From contig CAXBAF010000008.1 of the NCBI GenBank assembly GCA_963973795.1, positions 57,104 through 121,103 of the forward strand: a DNA stretch of 64,000 bases. The letters are read 5' to 3'. The stretch's first letter is position 1. Each line of letters opens with the position of its first letter. Shown piece after piece: positions 7,499 through 17,219 of this stretch. The position numbers and the translations under genes were made by a program. The notes below the pieces were generated by a model. That model saw only the letters and a program-made list of their open reading frames with translations, had not been told where the DNA came from and did no database searches. The stretch comes from UBA1926 sp002337215 (GTDB lineage: Bacteria; Planctomycetota; Phycisphaerae; Phycisphaerales; UBA1924).

Positions 7499-9277
7499 AT
7501 GCCGACCTTCGTCCTCAACGGCCAGACCATCGACTTCGAGCCCGGTGACAAGATCATCCAGGCCGCCACGCGCGCCGGGGTCGAGATCCCCCACTACTGC
7601 TACCACGAGGGGCTGTCGATCCCCGCCCAGTGCCGGATCTGCCTCGCCGAAGTCTGGGCCCCCAACCCCCGCAACGAGAACAAGCTCGAGCCCATGATGG
7701 GCGGCAAGCTCCAGCCCACCTGCTCCATGCCCGCCGCCGAGGGGCTCGTCGTCTACACCAACAGCCCGAAAGCCATCGCCAACCAGAAGTCGGTGATGGA
7801 GTACCTGCTCATCAACCACCCGCTCGATTGCCCCGTCTGCGACCAGGCGGGCGAGTGCACGCTGCAGGACTTCGCCTACAAGTACGGCCGCTCGTCGTCA
7901 CGCTTCGAGGAGACCAAGGTCAAGCAGCCCAAGAAGGACCTGGGCCCCAACGTCTACATTTATTCCGACCGCTGCATCATGTGCACCCGCTGCGTGCGGT
8001 TCGCCCGCGAATGGCCCGAGACCAGCGAACTGCTCATCGACGGGCGCGGCAACAAGAGCCAGATCGACGTCTTCCAGGGCGAGCCCCTCGACAACGAGAT
8101 CGCCTCCAACGTCATCGATCTCTGCCCCGTCGGCGCCCTGCTCGACAAGGACTTCCTGTTCACCCAGCGCGTCTGGTTCCTCAAGAGCACGCCCGCGATC
8201 GACCCGATCACCGCGAGCGGCGACAACATCTGGGTCGAGCACAACCAGGGCACGATCTTCCGCTTCAAGCCCCGTACGAACATGAACGTCAACAAGTGGT
8301 GGATCACCGACGAGGTCCGCTACGGCTGGAAGTTCGTCCACGCCGACAACCGCATCGCCCAGCCCAGCCGGCGCCAGTACGGCTCGCTCGTGCACTGCGA
8401 ATGGACCCGCGCCTACGACCAGGCCCTCGAAGGCCTCAAGGGTGCATCCGTCGACGCCGGCAAGCGCCTCGCCCTCATGATCAGCCCCATGCTGACGAGC
8501 GAGGAGGCCTACCGGCTCGCCACCCTCGCGCGGTCCATCGACGAGCACGCCATCCTCGCCCTGGGCCCCGTCCCCTTCGACGGCGAAGACAAGCACTTCC
8601 CCCCCTCGCTCAGCACCGACGACCCCGAGTTCGAGAAGAAGGCCTTCCGCAAGTACGCCGAGAAGGCCCCCAACGCCCGGGGCGTGCGGCGCGTCCTCGA
8701 GGCGATCACGGGCGACACGCCCCTCGAAGCCGAGGGACTCGCGAACCACATGAACGAAATCGGCGCGATCATCGTCACCGGCAACTACCCAAGCCAGTGG
8801 GCGACCGACGACCTCCTGTCCGCCCTCGAATCCCCCTACGTCCTGCTGATCGACACCCTCGACAGCCGGCTCCGCGAAGTCGCCGACGTCGTCCTACCGG
8901 GCGCCACGTTCGCCGAAAAGGCGGGCTCCTTCGAGAACGCCCGCGGCGCCATCCAGGCCTTCGAGCAATCGATCCCCTGCCAGCACGACGCCAAGAGCGA
9001 GGGCCAGATCGCGACCGACCTGCTCGCCCTCCTCGCCGGTGAGGATCTCACGACGCCGAGTTACACGACCGACTCCTTCGTCGTCGACGAGGGCCCCGGA
9101 CAGGTCCCCAGCGCGAGCGACGTCGCCGCCCTCCCCAGGGCGAGCCTCTTCAACGCCGCGACCACGCGGTCGGAGATGGCCGATTCCCACAGCGGTCTCA
9201 AGGCCGTCGTCACCGACCTCGTCACCCCCCCGGCCGCCCGCAAGGTCGAGACCGACATGGCGATGGTCGAGCTCTGA
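7499..9277 (+). CDS. nuoG: NADH-quinone oxidoreductase subunit G (iron-sulfur/molybdopterin-like)
   Basis: The 592-residue protein begins with a [2Fe-2S] ferredoxin domain (Cys in 'HYCYHEGLSIPAQCRIC' plus a later Cys), then the His/Cys motif 'HPLDCPVCDQAGEC' for cluster N5, then a [4Fe-4S] motif 'CIMCTRCV' with a distant 'CP', and finally a shortened molybdopterin-oxidoreductase-like region (residues about 240-550). It carries electrons from the NADH module towards quinone in respiratory complex I. The protein is shorter than the E. coli form (about 900), as in many other phyla. No other nuo gene is adjacent; nuoI lies 16 kb away in this window. Confidence 0.92.
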   Translation: MPTFVLNGQTIDFEPGDKIIQAATRAGVEIPHYCYHEGLSIPAQCRICLAEVWAPNPRNENKLEPMMGGKLQPTCSMPAAEGLVVYTNSPKAIANQKSVMEYLLINHPLDCPVCDQAGECTLQDFAYKYGRSSSRFEETKVKQPKKDLGPNVYIYSDRCIMCTRCVRFAREWPETSELLIDGRGNKSQIDVFQGEPLDNEIASNVIDLCPVGALLDKDFLFTQRVWFLKSTPAIDPITASGDNIWVEHNQGTIFRFKPRTNMNVNKWWITDEVRYGWKFVHADNRIAQPSRRQYGSLVHCEWTRAYDQALEGLKGASVDAGKRLALMISPMLTSEEAYRLATLARSIDEHAILALGPVPFDGEDKHFPPSLSTDDPEFEKKAFRKYAEKAPNARGVRRVLEAITGDTPLEAEGLANHMNEIGAIIVTGNYPSQWATDDLLSALESPYVLLIDTLDSRLREVADVVLPGATFAEKAGSFENARGAIQAFEQSIPCQHDAKSEGQIATDLLALLAGEDLTTPSYTTDSFVVDEGPGQVPSASDVAALPRASLFNAATTRSEMADSHSGLKAVVTDLVTPPAARKVETDMAMVEL

Positions 9278-9819
9278 TCGAACCCGCGTCGACCCGTCCG
9301 CCCACTGAATTTCCAACGAGCCCCTCGCGCGAGCGAGGAGGTTTTCATTCATTCATCGCTCGATGTGAGCCCGTCCCACCCGACGTTCGCGCGAGGGGCT
9401 GTTTCCCGGCCATCCCGGGAGAATCTCCCTCTCCAGGCCATGATCCAGAGAAGGTCTGAGAACCTCTTTTCTCATTCGGGCTCGTCCCTAGCCTCGATCC
9501 GACCGATCTCTCGCCTACTGTTCCGCACTGCCGGAGGGCTCGACCGCCCGACTCGGCCGCTGATCCAGCCTGTCCTGCAGGCCGATCAACGAGCACGAGC
9601 GGGAACGAGAATCCATCGGCGTCGCCCGCGACCACGCACCCTGCAAGGGAGCACCACCGCGGGCCAGCAACGCCGGCCCCCCTCCGCACCAACCGTATTG
9701 GTTCGCAGGCCCCAGCGACATCATGACGCCCCCGGCCATCCCCACGCAGGGATATCCCCATTGACAGGGAGCAGGCCGCGGGCCCACGCTGCATCGACGC
9801 AGCAGGAAGTTCCGTACCC
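9278..9819. other. Long leader/intergenic region before the DEAD-box helicase gene
   Basis: About 540 bases with no convincing gene on either strand. It holds a strong inverted repeat (9319-9400). The remaining roughly 420 bases up to the helicase start are unusually long and could be a structured 5' leader; cold-shock RNA helicase genes in other bacteria often have such leaders. No -35/-10 promoter could be assigned by eye. Confidence 0.5.
9319..9400. repeat. Perfect 14-bp inverted repeat with nested stem
   Basis: AGCCCCTCGCGCGA at 9319-9332 is exactly complementary to 9387-9400. Inside the 54-base loop, GAGCGA (9331-9336) can pair with TCGCTC (9356-9361), giving a nested or mutually exclusive fold. 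GTTT follows the right arm. It may terminate nuoG transcription or act as a regulatory element for the helicase. Confidence 0.7.
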
Positions 9820-11589
9820 TTGACGACCATCCAGAACCCCAGCCCCTTCTACGACTCGACCGCGGTCGACCTCATGCCGACCCCCGCGAACGACGCGCAG
9901 GACCACGCACCAACCAACGGCACGCCGATCAACGCCACACCGTCCAACGAGCCCGACGCCCCCTCCATGTGGGACGAGGAACTCGAAGACGCCCACAAGC
10001 CCGCCACGATCGCCGAGTCCAAGCCCAAGGCGAAGCCCGAGTCCAAAGCCGAAAACAAGACCAAGCAGAAACCCCAAGCGAAGAGCAACGCGGACGGCGA
10101 CCTTATCCGCCGGGGCGGCGCCCAGTCGCCCGAAACCGAGACCCCCGAGATCAAGGCCCACAAGGCCCATGACGGCTCGGTGAAGTTCGCCGACCTGGGC
10201 CTCGATGACCGCATCCTCGACGCCGTGACGGCGGAGGGATACGAGACCCCCACGCCCATCCAGGCCCGCTGCATCATCCCCGGCATCGCCGGCAAGGACG
10301 TGCTGGGATGCGCCCAGACCGGCACCGGCAAGACCGCCGCCTTCTCGCTCCCTCTCCTCCACCGCCTCCTCAACTCGACCAAGCGCCCCCTCCGGGGCCC
10401 GGGCAAGCAGAACCAGACCGGCAAGCGCGTCCCCCGCGCCCTCGTGCTCAGCCCCACCCGCGAACTCGCCGACCAGATCGCCGAGTCGCTCAAAACCTAC
10501 GGCTCGCACACCGACCTCCGCGGCACCGTCATCTACGGCGGCGTCAGCCAATTCCGCCAGGTCAAGTCGCTCCAGCGCGGTGTCGACATCCTCGTCGCCA
10601 CGCCCGGACGCCTGCTCGACCTCATGGAGCAGGGCCACGTCGACCTGAGCAACATCGAGCTCTTTGTCCTCGATGAAGCCGACCGCATGCTCGACATGGG
10701 TTTCATCCATCCCATCCGCCAGATCGCCCAGGCCTTCGCCGCCAAGCCGCAGACGCTGCTGTTCAGCGCGACGATGCCCAGGCCCATCGCCCAACTCGCC
10801 GACACCCTGCTGACCAACCCCGAGCGGATCACCATCGAGGCCGTCGCGTCGGACATCCCGCTCATCGAGCAATCGCTCTTCCTCGTGGACGGCACCCACA
10901 AGCCCACACTGCTCACCCACATGCTGAGCTGCAAAACCGTTGAGCGGGCCGTCGTCTTTATCCGCACCAAGCACGGCGCCGAGAAGCTCGCCAAGGTGCT
11001 CGGCAAAGCCGGCATCAAGGCCGAGTCCATCCACGGCAACAAGAACCAGAACCAGCGCACGCGTGCGCTCGATTCGTTCCGCACCGGCCGCAGCCGGGTC
11101 CTGGTCGCCACCGACGTCGCCGCCCGCGGCCTCGACGTGGACGGCATCACCCACGTCTTCAACTTCAGCATCCCCAACGAGCCCGAGGCCTACGTCCACC
11201 GCATCGGCCGCACGGGCCGGGCAGGCTCGACCGGCAAGGCCATCGCCTTCTGCGCCCGCGACGAGCGAGGCGACCTCTACGCCATCGAACGCCTGACCAA
11301 GTCCACCCTTGAGACCTCACCCCTCCCGGAGGAACTGGGTCTGCCCGACGAGCCCCCCCTGAAGCGGAAAATGCCCAACGTCGGCAACAAGCCGAACTTC
11401 GCGGGCCGCAAGGGACGCCGTGGACCCAAGCCCGCCGGCGATCGCCCGGCCCACGGCCAAGCCGGGGGCGGCAAGAAGCGCACACGCCGGGGCCCGCCCA
11501 ACGCCCACGGCGGGCACAGCGCCCACGGCGGCAAAAGCGGCCATCAGCCCGCGGGCGGCCGGGCCAAGAAGGCCAAGACCCGAGGCTGA
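9820..11589 (+). CDS. DEAD-box ATP-dependent RNA helicase
   Basis: The 589-residue protein has a poorly ordered N-terminal extension (about 115 residues, with a Lys/Glu/Pro-rich stretch), a complete helicase core, and a basic Gly/Arg/His/Lys-rich tail of about 100 residues. Core motifs in order: Q motif ending 'TPTPIQ', 'AQTGTGKT', 'PTREL', 'TPGR', 'DEAD', 'SAT', and 'HRIGRTGRAG'. It unwinds short RNA duplexes with ATP, probably in ribosome assembly or RNA decay. The start is a TTG with AGGAAG 11 bases upstream; an in-frame ATG at 9874 is an alternative. A clear terminator follows the stop. Confidence 0.95.
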   Translation: MTTIQNPSPFYDSTAVDLMPTPANDAQDHAPTNGTPINATPSNEPDAPSMWDEELEDAHKPATIAESKPKAKPESKAENKTKQKPQAKSNADGDLIRRGGAQSPETETPEIKAHKAHDGSVKFADLGLDDRILDAVTAEGYETPTPIQARCIIPGIAGKDVLGCAQTGTGKTAAFSLPLLHRLLNSTKRPLRGPGKQNQTGKRVPRALVLSPTRELADQIAESLKTYGSHTDLRGTVIYGGVSQFRQVKSLQRGVDILVATPGRLLDLMEQGHVDLSNIELFVLDEADRMLDMGFIHPIRQIAQAFAAKPQTLLFSATMPRPIAQLADTLLTNPERITIEAVASDIPLIEQSLFLVDGTHKPTLLTHMLSCKTVERAVVFIRTKHGAEKLAKVLGKAGIKAESIHGNKNQNQRTRALDSFRTGRSRVLVATDVAARGLDVDGITHVFNFSIPNEPEAYVHRIGRTGRAGSTGKAIAFCARDERGDLYAIERLTKSTLETSPLPEELGLPDEPPLKRKMPNVGNKPNFAGRKGRRGPKPAGDRPAHGQAGGGKKRTRRGPPNAHGGHSAHGGKSGHQPAGGRAKKAKTRG

Positions 11590-11634
11590 ACGGACGGGCG
11601 TTCCCAGCCGGTCTCTCCATCCTGAACCCAACCC

Positions 11635-11670
11635 AACGCGGGCCATGCTCTCAGAGCCGGCCCGCGTTTT
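11635..11670 (+). terminator. Rho-independent terminator of the helicase gene
   Basis: AACGCGGGCC (11635-11644) pairs perfectly with GGCCCGCGTT (11659-11668) across a 14-base loop and runs into TTTT. It lies 46 bases after the helicase stop codon. Confidence 0.8.
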
Positions 11671-11748
11671 CAATACCCACTCTCACGTGCCACCGACCTG
11701 CCGAGCAGGTCAGTGTCCGACGCTCCACGCATCCGCTAGCCTCTCATC

Positions 11749-13257
11749 ATGCACGACCCAACCCGCCGCGACGCCATCCGCACCATCGCCGCCGGAACCA
11801 CCCTCGCAGCAAGTTCCGCCCTCGCCGCGTGCGCCTCGCTCCGTGTGCTCGTTGAGAGCCAGCCACGAACCGCCCCGGAACTCCCCCGCGAGTTCCGTTC
11901 CGTCTGGGTCGCGACCGTGGACAACATCGACTGGCCCAGCAAGCCGGGTCTGCCCGCGCGCACGCAGCGCGACGAGATCACCCGCATCATCGACACGTGC
12001 GCGCGCACGGGGCTGAACGCCATCCTGCTGCAGGTCCGCCCAACCTCCGACACCCTCTACAGCAGCCGGATCGAGCCCTGGAGCGCGTTCCTCACGGGCC
12101 GGCAGGGCCGCGCCCCGGTCCCGGCGTACGACCCGCTCGAGATCTGGCTCGACGAAGCGCACAAGGCCGGCATCGATCTCCACGCGTGGGTCAACCCGTT
12201 CCGCGTCCGTCACCCCAAGAGCATCGGCCCCGACGCGCCGAACCACATCGCCAACACCCGCCCCGATCTCGTCCGCACCCACGGCCCCTATCTCTGGATG
12301 GATCCCGGCGAGCCCGACGCCCGCGACTACGCCCTCCGCATCACCGACGACCTTCTCACCCGTTACCCGGTCGACGGCGTCCACATGGACGACTACTTCT
12401 ACCCCTACCCCCAGAACGACAAGCCCTTCCCCGACGCGGGCACCTACCGCGCACACGCGGGCGCCCACGGGCGCGGCCTGAACATCGACGACTGGCGGCG
12501 CGGGAACATCAACGCGTTCATCAAGCGGACCGCCGACCTCGTGCGCGCACGCCGGCCCGGCGCGATCCTCACCGTCAGCCCGTTCGGCATCTGGCGACCC
12601 GAGCACCCCCCCGGCGTCAAGGGCTTCGACGCCTACGCCGGGCTCTACGCCGACAGCCAACGCTGGCTCCGAGAAGGCTCGGTTGATGCCCTCATGCCCC
12701 AGCTCTACTGGCCCATCGAATCGGCGGGCCAGCCGTTCGAGCCGCTGCTCGACTGGTGGCGATCGCAGAACCCGCTGGGCCGGCACCTCTGGCCCGGGCT
12801 CTACCTCACGCGCATCAAGCCGAGCGGCGATCCCGAGAAATCGTGGGAACCCGAGCAGATCGTGCGCCAGATCGAGACCATCCGCACCAAGCCCGACACC
12901 AACGGGTTCGCCCTGTTCAGCGCCGTCGGCCTGCTCGAGAACCGGCGCGGCGTCACCGACGACCTGCGCGCGCTCAACGCGAGCCCCGCGTTCGTCCCCA
13001 TCTCACGGTGGACCGAGACCACGCCCCCGCGGACGCCCGACGCCGCCCGGGACGGGAATTCGCTCCGGCTCTCGGTGGCAAGCACCGGCCCGGCCTGCCG
13101 CCGCTTCGCCGTCACCTGCTCGCTCGGCCAGGAGACCCGCTGTCTCTCGGTCGCGCCGACCGAACGCCGGGTCGCGCTGCCAGCGGGCACCCGCGACGTG
13201 TGGGTCGCGGCGGTCGGCTCGAACGGCGCAACCTCGCGGGCGGTCTTCGCACGCTGA
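11749..13257 (+). CDS. GHL10 (DUF187) family glycoside-hydrolase-like lipoprotein
   Basis: The 502-residue protein starts with a twin-arginine-like and lipobox signal ('TRRDAIRTIAAG', then 'ALAAC'). The catalytic barrel starts near residue 43 with 'FRSVWVATVDNIDWPS', the signature of the family that includes B. subtilis YngK, and shows 'NAILLQVRPTSDTLY', 'HAWVNPFRV' and 'DGVHMDDYFYPY', where the Asp residues are candidate acid/base residues. The family is thought to cut polysaccharides. The C-terminal 80 residues form a beta-rich module. It is likely a lipid-anchored periplasmic or surface enzyme with an unknown glycan substrate. Confidence 0.9.
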   Translation: MHDPTRRDAIRTIAAGTTLAASSALAACASLRVLVESQPRTAPELPREFRSVWVATVDNIDWPSKPGLPARTQRDEITRIIDTCARTGLNAILLQVRPTSDTLYSSRIEPWSAFLTGRQGRAPVPAYDPLEIWLDEAHKAGIDLHAWVNPFRVRHPKSIGPDAPNHIANTRPDLVRTHGPYLWMDPGEPDARDYALRITDDLLTRYPVDGVHMDDYFYPYPQNDKPFPDAGTYRAHAGAHGRGLNIDDWRRGNINAFIKRTADLVRARRPGAILTVSPFGIWRPEHPPGVKGFDAYAGLYADSQRWLREGSVDALMPQLYWPIESAGQPFEPLLDWWRSQNPLGRHLWPGLYLTRIKPSGDPEKSWEPEQIVRQIETIRTKPDTNGFALFSAVGLLENRRGVTDDLRALNASPAFVPISRWTETTPPRTPDAARDGNSLRLSVASTGPACRRFAVTCSLGQETRCLSVAPTERRVALPAGTRDVWVAAVGSNGATSRAVFAR

Positions 13258-13287
13258 GCGGACATTCAACGCCGGCCCGCAGACCAA

Positions 13288-13725
13288 TCAGGTGCTCGCG
13301 GCGTGCGCCCGAAGATCATCGAGATCGACGAACTCGAGCGCCGAGACATGGGTCGCTTCGAGCACAACCCCGGGCGCACACCCCGCGTCGAACGCTTGCT
13401 TCCACCGCGACACGCACAGGCACCAGCGGACGCCCGGCGTCAGCCCGGGAAACCGGTACTCGGGTCTCGGTGTGGAAAGGTCGTTGCCCACGCTCTGCGA
13501 GAACGCCAGAAACTCCTCGGTCATCACCGCGCACACGAGATGAAGCCCACGATCGCCGGCTCCCGTGTTGCAACACCCGTCACGAAAGAAACCGGTCATC
13601 GGGTCCATCGAGCACGGCTCAAGCGGCGTGCGCAGCACGTTCATCGCCCTCGGGCCGGGCTGCTCGGCTCCCGGTTGATCCACCCCCGGTTGATCCGCCC
13701 CCGGTTGATCAGCATCGCTCGGCAT
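13288..13725 (-). CDS. DUF2237 family protein
   Basis: The 145-residue protein matches DUF2237 from residue 28 on: 'MNVLRTPLEPCS', 'DGCCNTG', 'HLVCAVMTEEFL', 'SVGNDLSTP', 'FPGLTPGVRWCLC'. Conserved cysteines and Asp suggest a metal or small-molecule site, but the function is unknown. An N-terminal stretch consists of four five-residue repeats (DQPGA, DQPGV, DQPGA/E), absent from the family, so ATG at 13644 (giving 118 residues) may be the real start. Convergent with the GHL10 gene. Confidence 0.85.
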   Translation of the reverse strand: MPSDADQPGADQPGVDQPGAEQPGPRAMNVLRTPLEPCSMDPMTGFFRDGCCNTGAGDRGLHLVCAVMTEEFLAFSQSVGNDLSTPRPEYRFPGLTPGVRWCLCVSRWKQAFDAGCAPGVVLEATHVSALEFVDLDDLRAHAAST

Positions 13726-13769
13726 CGGCTCACCTCCGGCCTGACGCTAGGCAAGCCGGGGCACTCCGT

Positions 13770-15113
13770 TCAGAACAGCATCTGGATCTGCGCGCGCCAC
13801 AGGTACCGATTGTCCCCGTCGGGGGTCACCGGGAACCCGTCGTTCGCCCGATCGAACGCGGGGCCGATCCCGTTGAACGCGACGCTCAGGTCCGTCGAGA
13901 CCTTGAGCGCCTGACCCAGGATGTAGCAGTTGAGCCCCGCGGTGACGATGCCAAGATCGGGATGGTTCTCGTCGCTGGTCGTCGCGAGTTCGACCCGCGC
14001 GAAGGGCTCGAGCACCTCGGTGACGTAGTACCCCGTGCCCAGCACCATGCCCCAGTCGTGCTCGGGCTCGCCGAACATCGCCCCGTTCCGGTCCTCGCCC
14101 ACCTGCGCGGCCAGCGCGATCGTCGCGTTGAACCCGTCGTGCTTGTAGGTCAGGTCCGTCGTCGCGTTGAAACGCTCGCCCAAGCCGTTCAGATGCTGCT
14201 GGTGCACTGCGAATCCGAACATCAGCGACCTCGGCTCACCACGCGGCGCGGTGGTCTGCGACTGCAGCCCGAAGCTGTCGCCGATCAGCATCCGCTCGTA
14301 CCGGCCCGTCACGCCCCAGTCAGACCGGCTGTTGTTGAACGAGGTGCCCGCGACACCCAGCCCCTCGCTGAACGTGACCGTCAGCCGCTGCGTCGGCAAC
14401 TGATACCGGAACTCGAACCCCTCCACCCGGTTGCCCGCGTCCACGTTCAGCGTGTTCGACAGCGTGCTCCGCTCGAGCATCGGCAGGTAGGGCGCAGGGG
14501 TGATGAGTTCGCGGTCGTACTGCAGATTGAACCGCCCGACCCGGAACCGCAACTCGTCGGTGATCTGGTGCGACACCCACGCGTCGAGCAGATCCACGCT
14601 GCCGTCCCCGTTCGCCTCCGTCTGGATGAACAGACGGAATGCGCCGTCGAGCCCGCTCCCGCGGAGGATCGGCCGGAGCCGGCGATATTGGAAACCAACC
14701 GTCGGGTCCGCGTTGGGTGCGCCCGGGCTCCACGAGGCCGTGTAGCGGAACTGCAGCAGGGCCCCGAGCGTGATCTTGAAATCGCCGTCCCCGAACGTCA
14801 GCGGCGAGGCGCCGTGCGGGGCGTCCTCGAAATCGACAGTGCCCGGCGCATCCGCAGCCCCCTGAAGCGAGACCCGCTCGGATTTCGGAAACTCGAACAG
14901 CGCAGCGCGCGTCTCGATCGGGATCGATCCCGCCCGGATCGCGTTCTGTGCGTCGCCGGGTTCCGCGGCCGGATCGCCGCCGGCTTCACCGCCGTGCACA
15001 CCGGGGTCGGGCTGAGCGCCGGCCGGTACGCTCAGCAGCGCGCCACCGAGGATCGCGGCGCACCACACCACGGCATGACCAACGGCCATCCCCGTGCTTT
15101 TCCCTGCAAACAT
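13770..15113 (-). CDS. Phosphate-selective porin O/P (OprP-like) outer-membrane protein
   Basis: The 447-residue protein has a signal peptide (cleavage around 'VPAGAQ'), a linker of about 80 residues, and a beta-barrel beginning 'KITLGALLQFRYTASWS' with many alternating aromatic strands, 'FRVGRFNLQYDRELITP', and the C-terminal strand ending in phenylalanine ('AQIQMLF') used by the barrel assembly machinery. OprP/OprO porins pass phosphate or pyrophosphate; substrate here is inferred only from family. It is transcribed together with or separately from glnS (155-base gap upstream) and lies 44 bases upstream of the DUF2237 gene. Confidence 0.9.
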   Translation of the reverse strand: MFAGKSTGMAVGHAVVWCAAILGGALLSVPAGAQPDPGVHGGEAGGDPAAEPGDAQNAIRAGSIPIETRAALFEFPKSERVSLQGAADAPGTVDFEDAPHGASPLTFGDGDFKITLGALLQFRYTASWSPGAPNADPTVGFQYRRLRPILRGSGLDGAFRLFIQTEANGDGSVDLLDAWVSHQITDELRFRVGRFNLQYDRELITPAPYLPMLERSTLSNTLNVDAGNRVEGFEFRYQLPTQRLTVTFSEGLGVAGTSFNNSRSDWGVTGRYERMLIGDSFGLQSQTTAPRGEPRSLMFGFAVHQQHLNGLGERFNATTDLTYKHDGFNATIALAAQVGEDRNGAMFGEPEHDWGMVLGTGYYVTEVLEPFARVELATTSDENHPDLGIVTAGLNCYILGQALKVSTDLSVAFNGIGPAFDRANDGFPVTPDGDNRYLWRAQIQMLF

Positions 15114-15267
15114 GAGCCGTCTCCCGAATCCAAAGCTTCAACACGCGAGGCGACGGCCCGGAGAACGACCGAACGCAATCAAGACAATCGTATCTGCTAT
15201 TGACATACGCGGCGACCACAAATTCCGAAGACTTTGGCGTGTGTTCCGCGAGAATCGCCGATCGAGA

Positions 15268-17136
15268 TCAGCCCTTCGCCGCCGCCTTCGCCCACGAGTC
15301 TTTGAGCGTCACCGCCCGGTTGAAGACCGGCACGCCCGCCGCCTCGCTCGCCTCCGCGTCGGTGGCGAAATAGCCCAGCCGCTCGAACTGGAAGCGATCG
15401 ATCCCGTCGGCGAACGCGCCCGTCCCCGCGGCCTTCTCCGCCTCGGTGATCCGCCAGTTCGGCTCGATCAGCGCCCCGTCGATCACCTCGAGCGACTCGG
15501 GGTTCAGATCGTCGATCGGGTTGTCCGTCGCCTTCCCGGGGCGCTCGGCGGTGAAGAGACGGTCGTACAGGTTCACCCGCGCCGTCTCCGCGTGCGCGGC
15601 GCTCACCCAGTGGATCGTGCCCTTCACCTTGCGGACCTTCCCGTCCGCGTCGGGCGGCGGCGAATCGCCCCCCCGGGTCTGCGGGTCGTAGGTGCACTTG
15701 AGCTCGATGACCTCGCCGTTGCCGTCCTTGACGACCTCGTTGCAGGTAATCCAGAACCCGTAGCGGAGGCGGACCTCACCGCCCGGCTTGAGGCGGAAGA
15801 ATTTCCTGGGCGCGTCCTCCATGAAGTCGTCGCGCTCGACGAAGAGCTCGCCGCTGAACGGGATCTCCCGCGTCCCCGCGGCCTCGCACTCGGGGTTGTT
15901 GACGGCGGTCATCATCTCGACGCGATCCGCATCGGCTTTCTCTCCCGGGTTGGGCTCGCCCCAGTTGGTGATGGCCACCTTGAGCGGGCGGAGCACGCAC
16001 AGCCGTCGCGGCGCGCGCGCGTTGAGGTCCGCCCGGATCGCGTTCTCGAGCAGGCCGTAATCGTGCGACGCGTTGAACTTGGTCGTCCCGATCTCGGTGC
16101 AGAACTTCCGGATGCCCTCGGCGGTGTACCCCCGCTTGCGCACACCGGCGATCGTCGGCATCCGCGGGTCGTCCCACCCCTCGACATGCCCCTCATCAAC
16201 GAGCTGCTTGAGCTTGCGCTTGCTCGTGATGATGTAGGTCGGGTTGAGCCTCGCGAACTCGGTCTGCTGAGGGTGGTGGATGGGCCGGTAGTGGACGTTC
16301 AGCGGGTCGCGATCCTCATTGATCTTGTCGATGAACCAGTCGTACAGCGGGCGGTGGTTCTCGAACTCGAGCGTGCAGATCGAGTTGGTGATGCCCTCGA
16401 TCGAATCCTCCAGGCCGTGCGCCCAGTCGTACATCGGGTAGATATGCCAGTCGCTGCCCGTCCGGTGGTGCGGCGTGTTGACGATCCGGTACATCACCGG
16501 GTCGCGCAGGTTCATGTTGGGGCTCGCCATGTCGATCTTGGCACGCAGCACCATCGAACCGTTCGGAAACTCACCCGCCTTCATGCGCGCAAACCGGTCC
16601 AAACTCTCTTCGGCGGGACGATCACGGAACGGCGAGTTCGTCCCCGGCTTCGTCGCGTCGCCCCTGTTCTCACGGATCTGCTCGGGGGTCTGCTCATCGA
16701 CGTAGGCGTGCCCCTTGCGGATCAGATCCTGGGCCCACTCATAGAACAGCTCGAAGTAATCGCTCGCATAGCGGACCTCGCCCTCCCACGTTGCGCCCAT
16801 CCACTCGACATCTCGGATGATCGAATCGACGAAGACCTGCTCTTCTTTCTCGGGGTTGGTGTCGTCGAATCGCAGCAGAAACTTCCCGCCGAACTCGACC
16901 GCGAGCCCGTGGTTGAGCGTGATGCTCTTGGCGTGCCCCAGGTGCAGGAACCCGTTGGGCTCGGGGGGGAAGCGTGTGCGCACGACGCTCCGGTCGCCCG
17001 GCGCGCCCCAGCGGCCCTTCTCGATGTGCGTGTCGATCAACTGCTGGATGAAGTGACGGCTCTCCGACTTGGTCTCGTCTGAAGACCGATCCGAGGCCTG
17101 TGATGATCCAGCGTTTGTGGGGGCGTGATCGCTCAT
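15268..17136 (-). CDS. glnS: Glutaminyl-tRNA synthetase
   Basis: From ATG 17136 the protein has 622 residues, in the normal range. Class I signatures: HIGH box in 'PPEPNGFLHLGHAKS', and 'TSKRKL' in the KMSKS position; an anticodon-binding beta-barrel fills the C-terminal third. It joins glutamine to tRNA-Gln, so this organism need not depend only on the transamidation route. The first 35 residues are Ser/Asp-rich and variable. An upstream in-frame ATG at 17196 exists but would overlap the divergent promoter space with the sulfotransferase gene. Confidence 0.96.
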   Translation of the reverse strand: MSDHAPTNAGSSQASDRSSDETKSESRHFIQQLIDTHIEKGRWGAPGDRSVVRTRFPPEPNGFLHLGHAKSITLNHGLAVEFGGKFLLRFDDTNPEKEEQVFVDSIIRDVEWMGATWEGEVRYASDYFELFYEWAQDLIRKGHAYVDEQTPEQIRENRGDATKPGTNSPFRDRPAEESLDRFARMKAGEFPNGSMVLRAKIDMASPNMNLRDPVMYRIVNTPHHRTGSDWHIYPMYDWAHGLEDSIEGITNSICTLEFENHRPLYDWFIDKINEDRDPLNVHYRPIHHPQQTEFARLNPTYIITSKRKLKQLVDEGHVEGWDDPRMPTIAGVRKRGYTAEGIRKFCTEIGTTKFNASHDYGLLENAIRADLNARAPRRLCVLRPLKVAITNWGEPNPGEKADADRVEMMTAVNNPECEAAGTREIPFSGELFVERDDFMEDAPRKFFRLKPGGEVRLRYGFWITCNEVVKDGNGEVIELKCTYDPQTRGGDSPPPDADGKVRKVKGTIHWVSAAHAETARVNLYDRLFTAERPGKATDNPIDDLNPESLEVIDGALIEPNWRITEAEKAAGTGAFADGIDRFQFERLGYFATDAEASEAAGVPVFNRAVTLKDSWAKAAAKG

Positions 17137-17219
17137 GCCATGAATGTAGACCAGAAATGGCCTCAACGTGTGCTGGAAACCCTGTGGTACCGACAACGAC
17201 TTCGGCTACATTCCCGAAG

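Noticed and set aside
12756..15203. Very long plus-strand open frame opposite the porin gene and into the GHL10 gene
   Set aside because: It is the complement of the porin and DUF2237 genes, is arginine-rich with no recognisable domain, and results from high GC content.
15094..17082. Long plus-strand open frame opposite glnS
   Set aside because: Shadow of glnS, whose synthetase motifs are clear.
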